Shown here one piece after another: positions 10,522-22,087 of a stretch of 64,000 bases of DNA. The stretch's first letter is position 1; each line of letters begins with the position of its first letter. The notes beneath the pieces are model-generated. The model worked only from the letters and a program-made list of their open reading frames with translations, did no database searches and was not told where the DNA came from. The position numbers were made by a program, and so were the translations under genes. This stretch comes from Trichinella spiralis (Eukaryota; Nematoda; Enoplea; Trichinellida; Trichinellidae): NCBI GenBank assembly GCA_000181795.3, contig CM012953.1:8468431-8532430 (forward strand). Reading direction: 5' to 3'.

Positions 10522-12548
10522 TTAAATTTTCAAACGATCACCAAAATCTTGACGATACAACGTTGTCCACATTTCTGCCAAACAAACGGACGAGTGGAAA
10601 CGGAAAAACGTCCTCAGAGGGATCGTGCTGTGCAACACGACCGTCCACAGCCTGCTGTTGTACACGTCGGCCGTATAGGAGTTGAGAGCTGCCTTTTCAG
10701 CTTGGAATGTGTTGATCAAAAATATCGACAAGTTGCAGACAATCAAGAAGGCGACCACCTGCCTGCCGGACTTTTTTCTCAAATGGGAACTGCTTGCACA
10801 GCGCATCCGGCGTCCAGTGAACAACAATGCCGTCTGCAGCAGCACTTGCACCATGCACAGAATCGACACCGACGCCATCAAAATGGACACCCGGTTCACA
10901 TTGAACGGTAAAACCAAGGACAGCAAACAGAACGACAACTGACCAAGCAAACCGACACTGAGCAGAATGTCGTCGATGCGCTTCACATGCTCGTTCTGAC
11001 GCACGTAGGCGAAGCGTCGAATTTGGAACAGCACCACAACCACCGCCCCTGTGCAGACCATGTAGACAACTGCGTCGTTGATGTAGAAAAGTAAAATCGC
11101 GTCCGACAATTTTCCCATGTCCAGCAAGATGAAGAACAACACCAACGAGACGATGGTGACCACCAGAAACAACAAGCCGACCATCAAACCTTTGGTCGAA
11201 GAGGAACAGTCGACGTTGAGCTTTTGGCTCACTATTTTGCCTACGCGAGGCTTCTGCCTCGGCGTTGAATTGTGCATCCAAACCAGCTGAAGCGTGATTG
11301 CGCAGATCAACGAATATTCCAATTCGCAGGTTGTGAAAAACGTTCTCAAAGATGAAAGTATCTCGTGGGAATTTTCACAATCGTTCGTCGACACTGTCGT
11401 ACCATCGGAACTGACGTTGACAATACGGAACAAATCTCCGAAATCAGATTGTCTGAATAATTTTAAGAAAAACATCAACAAATTTGTTTTTTTTGTTTTC
11501 AATAAATATGCAAATTTCATTTCATTTCATAAAAACAATATCAATTACTGAAAAATTATCGTCTTGATCATTCCCTTCTCTTCCATGACAATGCTGCGAA
11601 AGCCGATGATCAAATTGACCGCCAAGTTGTGCATCAAGCCAAACTTCGTAAATGTCCCCAGTCGATTTATGGCCATCTTCAACGATGAAATGAAAAGTTA
11701 AATTTCAAAAATTGTGCATTTTTTAAACAAAAATTCTCTACTCCAGAACTTCTAAATATGAAAGCCATTTGAAAGAATCTGAACAGCGCGCTCAGTATGT
11801 ACGCAACAAATTTCATATATTCAGTGCAGTTAAAGGAGAATGACATCACCAGCATTATCCCGTCGTTTATCATGCCCAGCACTCCGAACACTGAAACAGC
11901 ATAATATATACCAGCATCAAAAGAGCAACATACCACCACATTCCAATTTACCCAAGGTACCAATCCTTAAATACATGCTTATCAAATGCTTGTCAGAGGA
12001 GCTTTTCAGCGTCAAATTTCCAGAACCAACTTCTCTGTCGTTACGTTGGCAATTTTTCAACCACAACCAGCCTGTTACTTTTGAAAAATTCACAAGAAAC
12101 CAAAAGATGTAAAACATGAGACCAATGAAAAACAAATAAATGTAGAATATCTAAATGTAATAAACTGTGAAAAGTAGGTATCATTAAAGTAAATGAAACA
12201 AAATGGAAGAGCTTGGTGAAGGCGTATTACTTTGTACAAAAGCGTCTTGTCGCAGTTAAATAGAAATGTTGAAACTTCACAGCTCACACCGACGATGACC
12301 ATAATTAGACTATAAAATCCGCTGAGCATTTTGTCCAAAAATTCCCTATATACTTTTCACTAATATTTAACTTGCAAAAAGGTGATTATAAATTTTTGGA
12401 AAATGCGAAATTTTATCGTGCATAATGATTACTGAGCAGGTGTAATTTTGCTTTAATTTTCAGTTACTAAAAGAAAACAAACATCTCATGCTTACCTGAC
12501 ATTGCCATCAGTGAATTTCACAGCAGATGCATCGATATCCACGGTCAT
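10522..12548 (-). CDS. Otopetrin-type proton channel
   Basis: Exons 12548-12496, 12345-12231, 12150-11961, 11890-11742, 11676-11549 and 11452-10522 join in frame to 521 residues. Twelve hydrophobic segments can be counted. Family marks are clear: TKFGLMHNLAVNL in the fifth segment, ELEYSLICA in the sixth, and near the end FLIVCNLSIFLINTF followed by WTVVLHSTIPLRTFF and RFHSSVCLAEMW. Otopetrins are proton-selective channels of cell membranes. The N-terminus is uncertain: the frame stays open up to about 12770 with another ATG at 12650, and 64 bp from 12641 look intron-like but would shift the frame. An upstream exon (possible ATG near 12930) is conceivable. Some donors are weak (gtacct, gtagag). 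It converges on the LRR-Ig receptor. Confidence 0.88.
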
Positions 12549-12770
12549 TGTAGTCAAACTGCCGTTTAAAAATTTCTCTTTTAACAACAGAAACAAAACG
12601 CATTTGAAAATCAAGAACCAACCATATCTATCATACGATACCTGTTGCATTTTCGTAGTGGAAATTTTCCGGTCGTTTTGTTCTCGTTGTTGCAGTGCAT
12701 CATAGAAATTTCTTAGATTAGCGGCAGTTGTGGTCACACTGAAGCTGAAGTAATCTTCTGCACTGCACAA

Positions 12771-13493
12771 CAGCGCAACTTAATTCTCGAAAATTCTGGC
12801 TGATGCTAGTAGTAATTGCAAAAGAGAACACAACCAAAAAGTTTCTCATTCAACAGTTTTATTATAACAATATTGCAGACAATAAATGAAATTAACAAAA
12901 TATCGAAAAGAAAACCGTATCGCATGATATTGCGAATAAGCATCCATTAAGCAGAATAATAAGAAATACACTTAGGATGAGAATTCAGTGATAAACTTCC
13001 TCAATTTATGATATTGGAATAAATTGAAAACATAATGTTTCCCGCATTCGAATCAGCCAAATAAACCAATACAGCAACAAAGCGGGCTTAAATAACACGC
13101 ACGCTTTGTGTGCCGTGAACGTATTACATTTTTTATATCAATCATAATTGATATCATTTTCTTTTTCACCACTGCATATAAAAGAATTGAATTGCCATTA
13201 TTACTGCTAATATTAATATTATTCATCGTTAAAATTTAATTAAGCAATGCGATCAATTTCGCCAAGTTTGAAAATAAATTGCAAATCAACCAAGAAAGAG
13301 AAGTAATTTTTTCTTTTTATTACTTATTAAATGCATCTTTTTGAAAAGAACTGATACATCCATTTGAAGAAAACAATGAAATAAACCATTATTGCCTTCG
13401 CATTCAACGACGACAATATTTTATCGGGATGAAAAGATATTCTTGAAATGAATCTTTAATTATTTAAAATTAAAAAAAATACATTTTCTTTTT
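12771..13493. other. Spacer between otopetrin and METTL22-like genes
   Basis: Should contain the otopetrin promoter and any missing 5' exon (minus strand), plus the 3' end of the METTL22-like transcript. A more GC-rich patch at about 13035-13120 is a candidate promoter. No further frame is supported. Confidence 0.35.
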
Positions 13494-14844
13494 TCACGGT
13501 GGTTCCAGCTGCCAGAGCTCCTTTAAAAAAGACATTCAGTAAATTTATTATGCAAATTAAATTTTTTTTAATTTTCCTCACCAGTAGTTCGCTTCGTTGT
13601 GAAGAAATGAATTTCTTTACAAAAGATAGTTCCACTTTTCTTACTGACCATCCTTTTTCATTTTTCATATCACATATCCATTCTTCAAAATGTTCATACG
13701 CTGGACTGCAAACTCCAAAGGCGCCTGCACTGAATATAAGTCTAAAATTATATAAAACAATTGTATTATTATTATTATTATTATTATTATCATTTGTACA
13801 GATTCGATATGAAAAAAAAATAAAATCTTGCCATTACCTTTTCTCAACGCAAAAGTAGATGGTAGTCTTTTTTCCATTAGAACGAACGCAATTTTGCAAC
13901 AAAGAGAACAGCGTTTCGTTTAAATCAATTTCATAAATTACTGAAATGAAAATATTAATTTCAGAAAATAAATAAATAAATAAAATGACAATGTCTCACG
14001 GTCAGCACAAACGATCACATCCACCGGTAACAGCCAGCTCGACCAATCGACCTCAGCCGGCGCTGACCAATCAAATCGTCTCACTTCTACACTACCTCCA
14101 GAACGCATCAAATGACTATTTTCGTCGCAATTTTTTCTACACAACTTCAAGCAATCGTCGTTTACATCTTAACAACAAGCAAGTTTTGTTCGTTCGCTTA
14201 TTCGATGAGCATTTTTGTAAGCAACAAACCACCAACCCGTGGCAAGGACACAAGCGCCAGCCGTTGCCAAACAGATTGCAGTTAGACCAATTCCACATCC
14301 CAGTTCGAGCACACGCTTTTTGTAAAATTGTTCCGGTGTCGTCAGCACAAATTCTGCCATCAACACTGCACCATTCCAAAGCTGCGAGCAAAGCAAAAAA
14401 TTCAAATATTGAAAAGATGAACAGAAAAAAACAAAACCACCACACTACTTGAACACCAACATCTTCAATTTTTGAGCCGGATATGCATTCTTGCAAAGGA
14501 AAAAATTATACAACAACGAAAATCAAATCATATTAATCAATTTGATCAATACCAATCACAATTGTAGGATTTGAAATCGGCTTGCGACTGAGATCCATAT
14601 CTCCTTCGTCATCATCTTCTCCATCGGAAATTGCCTTCGTATTCTTCTGATTTTCAACATTTCGCTCTCGACTCAATTCCAAGCCGGACAGTTGAAATCG
14701 ATATAAACATGCTAAAATATTTTCTGATTAACAATGTGAAATTTTAATCCTCCTTCATTTTTATCCCAATTTGAAACTACACACACTCTTATATGGCACA
14801 TCCTCTTCTGCCCGAAAGTCGCTGTAAACCACTGCTTCGCACAT
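13494..14844 (-). CDS. METTL22: METTL22-like protein-lysine methyltransferase
   Basis: Eight exons (14844-14787, 14711-14553, 14489-14449, 14381-14237, 14167-14000, 13940-13838, 13741-13582, 13520-13494) give 286 residues. The seven-beta-strand SAM fold is clear: KIEDVGVQLWNGAVLMAEF leads into motif I (VLELGCGIGLTAICLA) and the acidic end of strand 2 (VLATDVNDD). Then come NSHLMRSGG, the catalytic-region strand (DVIVCADLIYE), FCVEKR and a C-terminal ELLELWQLEPP. Human METTL22, as I recall it, has the same landmarks (EDVGKQVWRGA, SVEKR, LELW) and methylates lysine of the DNA-repair protein KIN17. This copy is shorter because the N-terminal part is reduced. Introns are 59-96 bp; that after exon 4 has a non-standard gttggt donor. 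The last exon is only 27 bp. Confidence 0.85.
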
Positions 14845-15213
14845 TTTCTTTCAACAAAAAACACAAACTAACAAATTAGCAGCACAACAAGTGTATGCAC
14901 AATAATGTACACGATATAATCATGATCATCCAAAAACTGACCAGTGCTAAGACTGTCTGTGCAGACAAGCAGCAGAAAAATAAAATGCACATTATGAATG
15001 ATTTATTGAAAACAATATCCGCATCAACAATAACTGAAAAAAAATTCATTGAGAAAATAGTGAACAAAATTCAAAATGAAATTTAATAAATTTTGGAAAA
15101 ATCAATCATTCACTTTGCACTTCTGACTGAAAAGGAGGAGAAAAGAAAACAAAATTACAATAAATAAAGAGGACGATAGATAATAATAATAATAATAATA
15201 ATATTCATAATTT
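14845..15213. other. Spacer between METTL22-like and CLPTM1
   Basis: Only 369 bp separate the CLPTM1 stop from the METTL22-like start codon, both on the minus strand. A minus-strand AATAAA at 15007-15002 fits the CLPTM1 poly(A) signal, leaving about 150 bp for the METTL22-like promoter. A TAA repeat lies at 15181-15204. Whether the two genes share a transcript cannot be told from sequence. Confidence 0.5.
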
Positions 15214-17301
15214 TCAATCCGCTTTATCTTTCAATGCTTGTTGTTGTTGTTGATTGGCATTGTTCACAGCACAATTTTCACTTTGATGTTTACTACTACT
15301 ACTACTACTGGCCTTTTGTAGATCTTCTCCAGAAATGCCGAATTCATTCACTCGTTTCGGATCGACACGATAAACCCAGCGCTGGTACAAATAAATAACA
15401 AAAACCACATCATCTCGAAAACAGCTAATTCGATACAGCATGGGCATTTTGATGACAAAAGCGAAAATGTCGTCGATGATTGTATTCAAAAATTTGTAAG
15501 TCAACATTCGCCAAGGCAAGTGAGCGACCGACTTAAGTTTGTAATTGATGAAAAGCTGCGGCGTCATCATTATAAAGCCGAAAGTTATCAAAAACCCATA
15601 CAGCCTGTCCAAAATCCACGAATACCAGCCACGGTGCTCTTCGTAAACCAACGAATAGATCGTGTAGCAGCCCAACAGGGGGAACAGCAGCCAAGATAGA
15701 TACCTGGAATGGATATTAAAATTTCAAAATCAAAATTTGATTCAAAAAACGAAACGAACCTGAACGCCATCATGTCGTACTCTTTGGTGCTGGATTCAAC
15801 GTAGGAATTTTTCTCCTTGAAGCGCAATTTTGGTACCACGCCGAACAGTCGACTGGTGGTGTCCAAACCGACGTCCAAGCATTTGGGCACTTTCCAAAGT
15901 TCGATTAGCATGTTGATGAAGACCGAACCGCGGACCATCAGGTTGGTCTCGTTGTCCAAAACGTACAACAGCACGATGAACGAAGTGCCAACGTTGAAAA
16001 GCACAGAACGAACCGACAAGCCTTCCAACGACTGGCGTTCGCGCCAAAATTGGATATCATTTTTGAAAGCCAAAAATTCGAACACCAAATGCAAAATGGA
16101 CACCACCGCCGTCAAAGCTAACAAATATGGACTCGTTTCGAGCAGTGCAATTTTTATCGAATCTTGGTCGTCTTCATTTTCTTCGAAAAGTTCACCAACA
16201 CCACCTGAACAAAAGAAAAAACGAAAAATTCAATTCTCTTTCTTAATCAATCGATCACATTTATTATGTTTATTCGTTGCTTATTGGAAAAATTTTCCAT
16301 ATTCATTACCAGCTAGTCCTCCTAACCATCGATTTCGCATTGTTTGCGAAGCGTACAATTGCCATTTGAAAAGAGACAATGGACTGTAGGTGAGTTTCAA
16401 ATCGAGCGTGCTGACAGAACTATTCAACGGCTGATAGTCGGAGATCAAATTCCAGTAGTCGTTGAAAAACACTATTGGATAATAATCACCAGATACTGAA
16501 TCGAACAAAAGCATCTCACTCCAGGGAACTGGTAAGCTGTCTGAAAAAGAAACCAACCGACAAATGAAACACCAAACAAAAAAAAACAAGCAAACAATAA
16601 ATAAATAAATAACCTTTCGAAAATACAGACTGATCGTATACCATGTTGATGGTCAAATTCGGATGCCAGTAGCTGATAATTTCCGTTGTCGCTGCTTCGG
16701 CCTTGGCCACGTCCGCCTGGCTTGCCTCGGTTTTGCCGGTTAGCAAATTCTGCGTTTTTTGATACCGTTTCCGTCTGTACTTGTTCAACTGATGCCAACG
16801 ATGTATCGTATACCGTTTGGAATAATTCTTCGCTTTCGGATCGGCAGATTTGCCTGCCTTGGTGACAAACACGTGCAAGTACAAAGAAGCGTTGTTCTGA
16901 ACGGAAATTGGACATGGAATTTTCCCTTCGTAAAAGAAAACACTGTCCTGTTTCTCACCGGCTTCCCAATCGCCATAATAAATCGACTCCAACCGCCACA
17001 ACGGTCGCGCATAGTCGACGTGATTTTCATATTCGGACACGTAGAAAGTGATGTCCATTTCCATACCGTTGGGGAAAATATTCTTCGACAACAACGCCGA
17101 CGTTGGGGCGGTGGTGCCGCTTTTGCTCACATTCTGAGGCTGGCGGAAGCTTTTCAACAACGAAGAAATGGCGTAGATGACCAACAGCCGCGTTGCGAAC
17201 TGTTTCAGCATTGACCACACGCTCGGCGTTTGGCTGGCCGAAGAAGCGCGCTGTTGGGTTGCTTCACTTGCCGTGGAAGAAGCAGCAGCAGTCGTTTCCA
17301 T
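15214..17301 (-). CDS. CLPTM1: CLPTM1 family transmembrane protein
   Basis: Four exons (17301-16614, 16540-16310, 16204-15760, 15703-15214) give 617 residues. A short Ser/Thr/Ala-rich N-terminus precedes a first membrane segment (LLVIYAISSLLKSF). A large extracytoplasmic domain follows (DITFYVSE, YYGDWEAGEKQDSVFFYEG, YWHPNLTINMV). Then come the conserved core and several membrane segments (LALTAVVSILHLVFEFLAFK, LRFKEK, TPQLFINYKLKSVAHLPWR, NTIIDDIFAFVIKMP). The tail ends VDPKRVNEFG plus a low-complexity Ser and Gln stretch. Length and order match CLPTM1, known in human for a cleft-lip breakpoint and for GABA-A receptor retention in the ER. Two donors are unusual (gttatt, gttcgt), yet the joins keep frame and family motifs. 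Confidence 0.93.
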
Positions 17302-18969
17302 CGTTTTCAAAAATAATCAACTGAAATATGCACGACATTCAATTTCATCACTGAGACATTCGCTCATTCGCAACAACAAAACAGGGAACGTTTGAAAAAT
17401 TAAGAAAAAAAACTATCATTATTTCATTTAAAAAAAGTTATAAAATGTGTTCAGCATTAAAAAAAAGGGAAGCAAAATCTAAAAAATGTGCTAAAATAGC
17501 AAAATATAGATGTACATCAATCAGATAACAAGCTATTCACTGAAATCAGACAAGAAAAAACATGCGCGAGAAAAAATTAATATATATCACTTGTGAACAG
17601 ACTCTGTCTGACGCGAACTGAAAAACGAAACAAAAAAGCAAAAACACAACGGTCACTGATCAATATATTCAGACTGACGGACAAGTAGAAAAAAATATTC
17701 ACTCACTCGCCTGACGCAAATAGGTGAAAATTTTCGAGTAAAACCAATAATTTACACAGAATACTTTATTACAGTAAACTAATGTGCAAGTATAATTAAT
17801 TTCGTGTGTAAACAATTATACGATTTACAAATTCATGCATGAATGAATAGATTTATTTTTAAATAATTGAGATTAATTTTACATCAATTCTCTCAAACTT
17901 TAGCATCAATTAAATATTTTTTGCTTCAGCAACACAGCAAGTGGTGGTGTGATTAAGTCAGAAGTAGGTAAGAGCTACAGTAATAGTCATATTTCGAAGT
18001 AAATTAATAATTAAGGCAGCGAACAGTTGAATACAGTTCATTAGACTGTTGTTAATTTACTGCAATAATGACAATGAAATGAAAATTTTCTTCAGCTCTT
18101 TTATTCATGGTAACTAGAAAAAAGTGACGAAGTTCATTCATATTCACAACAAGTCCACTTTTTTAAATCAATTAAATAACTACTTGGCCAGCTGTCAATT
18201 TCGTTTACCAGTTAGTGCTGCTAGCTGACGTTATCATTACACCTACTAGTCAGCTAGTTTCTCCATTGTTGTTTATCGTTATATTTGTAAGTGCATTCGT
18301 CGTCTACTAAGGAAGTCATGATACGGAAGAAGCAATGAAGTAATAATATAAATTAGCACATCAAAGAATGTTTTTCTTCTCTAGAAGCATTATCATTCAT
18401 TTTACAGCATTGAATTGTTTAATTTTTGCAAAATCCTGACTTATTTATCTAAAATTCATTTTCTCACGCACCAGATTCATCATATTAATTATTCTGAGAA
18501 GCAACTGGAAATATAGCAGATCACTTGGTTTGATTCAATTTGAAATTCGCCTTTAGCTGAATATGATTTTCTGCATTGGGTTTATTTTTGACCAATAGTC
18601 AACAACAACGATTATTGAGCAAAGAAAAGAAAAAATTAGATTTATTATTTTCAATTTTTCACTTTACGGCAAAATAATCTTTCAACTGTGGGAGTTTCTT
18701 TGTGTTTCAAAATAAACCCTGTGAAATACTGTTATTAAATACATTCCGATATTATACTCTCTATTATAATAAAAGGAAAATTAATAATAACATTAATGTA
18801 TGAAAAGGCATTTTTATTTTATTATACAGTTTACTTACGTGCATTATTCTGAACACAAACTGACTGCAAAGTTCCACTTGGGGTGGAACACCAGAAAGCG
18901 TTCAAATTTTTCAAAAAGAGAAAAAATAATAAAAATCTACAACTGTTCCAAACAACGACAACTGTAATG

Positions 18970-19001
<32 letters not shown>

Positions 19002-19289
19002 CATAACTACGGTTAAGAAACAACAAAAAAAAAGAAAAACATCCGTCTTTCTGTATACGGATAGTTATTTTAGGACTGCAAAAATCAGTATATGAATTAT
19101 ATGCAACTGATGTATATATATATATGAATATGTATATAAATATATGCCAGGTTTTAGAGTGCATATATATATATATGAACAAAGAACATAAAAATAAAAT
19201 AACAAAGCAAAACACGTTTACAAAGCATTCGTTGTATAATACACAAAATGTTAATGGTTCAAGTGGTGGTGAAGGGATTCTTCGAATGT
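17302..19289. other. Spacer between CLPTM1 promoter and PKA-R 3' end
   Basis: Contains the presumed CLPTM1 promoter side (17302 onward, minus strand) and the PKA-R 3' UTR (below 19290). Apart from TA repeats near 18971-19001 and 19112-19180 it is plain AT-rich DNA. Frames here are shadows. Confidence 0.4.
18971..19001. repeat. (TA)n microsatellite
   Basis: About 31 bp of alternating TA, in the 3' flank of the PKA-R gene; a looser TA-rich patch follows at about 19112-19180. Confidence 0.9.
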
Positions 19290-22056
19290 TCACGTAAGCA
19301 AATTCACATAACTGTTGTAATTTAAGATATTTCTTTTCAAAATTTCTGAGCACGGACCCATGACGCGTTCGAAGCGTGCACGGTCCAACTTGGCGCATTT
19401 CAAAGGCGTCTTCGCGACAACAGTAGCAGCTCTGGGTCGATCAAGCAGAAGAGCAATTTCGCCTAATTAATTAAGCAAAAATTAATCAAGTTATAAACTG
19501 TCAATAATAACAACAACACACATATTAACTTACCGAAATATTCTGACGGATTGAGATGGCCAACAAGCTCTGGCTTGCTATCTTCGCTTCTTTTTTGATA
19601 CACTTCAGCTTCACCCTGAAAGAATAAATACCAACCAAATAAGCCGAGTTACAATAAAAATTAATAATAACTACCTCCAAAATGATGAAAAAGTTGTCAC
19701 CCGGCTGACCCTGTTCAACAATGTGAGTGCCTTTTTCGAACGCTACAGGCTCAAGGGCATCGGCAACAGTCAATCTTTCCCACTTATCGAGATCCTCTGA
19801 AAGACATCATCAACAAATGATAATTTTTTAATTTTCATTTTTAAAAATAATATAAAAAAAGTACACACCTAAAATTTTCACTTTGCTCAAAAATTCTTCG
19901 TACTGTTTGCGCTTGCGAATAGTGCTTCCCATCAAAATGCGTCTGTAAGTGTCACGATCCAAAGCCCAAAGTTTAACACGAGTTTTCGCCTGAAATAAAC
20001 AACAAATTGTTGTAACAATGCTACTATTCAAATATGCTAAAACGTAGTATATATATATACCAAGACAGTAGCCGCACGAGGTGTTCCATAAATCAACGCC
20101 AGTTCACCAAAACTTCCACTTTCTTTGATTGTAGTCACACTTTTGTTATTCACAAACACTTCTACTTCGCCCGAATCAATGACATAGAAATTATCCCCTT
20201 CATCCCCTGAACATTATTGTAAAAATTAGACAACATACGCAAAATGTACAATTTTTCTCGACTAACAACAACAGCTTACCTTGTTGAATAATCACTTCTC
20301 CGGCATTAGCCTCAACTGGGAACATTGCATTGAAAATATCTCTGTTATGAACGAAAAAAAACAAAAATACACATTATAAATAAAGCATATTGGATGGAAA
20401 AAGGAACATGAAATTGTATGCATACTTTTTCTCATTTTCATCCAAATGTGCGAAAAGAACATTCTGACACATCGCTTTCTCTAAGGCTTTCTTCGTTTCT
20501 TCATCTTTAGGTACAACCTGAAATTTACAAAAAAACAATAAATCATTGTCGAAATTCATATTCATAAATCTGTATATTTATTAATTAAATATACTTTCTT
20601 TATGCCTAATATTTCAAAATAAATGATGACAACGTAATTTATATGAGCAAAACATATGAATGGTGGCAATTTTTCATCGATAATTGATCAATACTGTTGT
20701 TGTTCCAATTTTCAATAAAAATGAAAGATTCGAATAGAATGAAGTCATCCTTTTTTTCCCATTTCTTCTCATAAGGGGAGGGGGCGGGGGGAAGAATGCT
20801 GGCTTTCGAAAAACATTAATCACAAAAATATATCTATTATTACAATTATCAGTGCTGTTCGCCCTAGTTGTCTCAGTTACAGCAGATAATAAATTATAGA
20901 TGAACTGCTGCTAATATAAGAACACGTCTGATCTATCCATTCACCCTAGCACACGTGTTATTTATGCACATATACATATTTATTTATTTATATTTGTAAT
21001 ACAATTCAGTAAATACAATTTATCCTCTTCCTTTAAATGACAAATAAAAATAAAATTATTTGCAAAAAGAAAACTCTACTGCAGTATGTATGTGTGGGGT
21101 TAGTGGTATTTATCTATTATTCGCTGCTAAATATTTCCACTGAAATATTGAAAATTATCTCGCAATTGATAAATACTTGAATATGTATATGCGCGTGGGG
21201 TGAGAGAGAGAGAGAGAGAGAAGAAAATTTTTCACTCGTATAAAATGTGAAATCATTAAATAAATGATCATCAGCCATTTGCCCAGTGCATTTGCAGCTC
21301 CAAAATAGCATACTGTATTTTTAACGATTCAAAGACTAGCTGGCAATGGTTCGAAGCAACAAGCGTGCGCTGAGCGAATCAATGATCACCAGACGACAAC
21401 TGCCCACACAATTGACTAACTCTATAAGCTAGTAGTAGCCTGTTTACACCTAATTTTACTAGTTCGGCATTCATGTATGAAACTTTTTCAAAACAACTCC
21501 AGCTTCAAACCATTATCGCGCCTGCTTGCTACACTGAAGGAGATTATCATCAAGCAGCCGATGCACCGCTGCTGCACCCGCTTGAATTTTAGTAGAACAA
21601 TTATTCTCAACAATCGTCAGAGAGCAATAAAAATAATAAATTATTATTATTATAAAACAAAGAAAAATCACCTTTTTCACGTAGTTGGCAATGTCTTCTT
21701 CAGAGTAAACTTCAGCAGAGACGGCTCCACGACGGGAACGAGCCTTGGAATCGGCTGCTCCAGCCGAATCGACAGCACCCAAATCTTCCTCATCGTGACT
21801 TTCCGAAGGAGATGGCTGATTCAGCGTGCTCACCTGAAGCAATTATCACATTATCACTTATGCAAATATTAATTATTACACAAAAAGGGAAGAAAAGCAA
21901 AAAGGAAAAAAAATGTCCCCTGATGAACAGCAATGTGTACATGCTATTTAAAATGATTGCTTAAAAATTAAAAGAAACCAAACCACCAATCAATCACTCA
22001 GTCAAAATTTTTCAATTTCAACTAAAAATTAGAGCATCATTGGAATAATTTCAGAA

Positions 22057-22087
<31 letters not shown>

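Noticed and set aside
10697-11281. Second minus-strand frame of 194 codons over the otopetrin gene
   Set aside because: Out-of-frame shadow of the otopetrin last exon.
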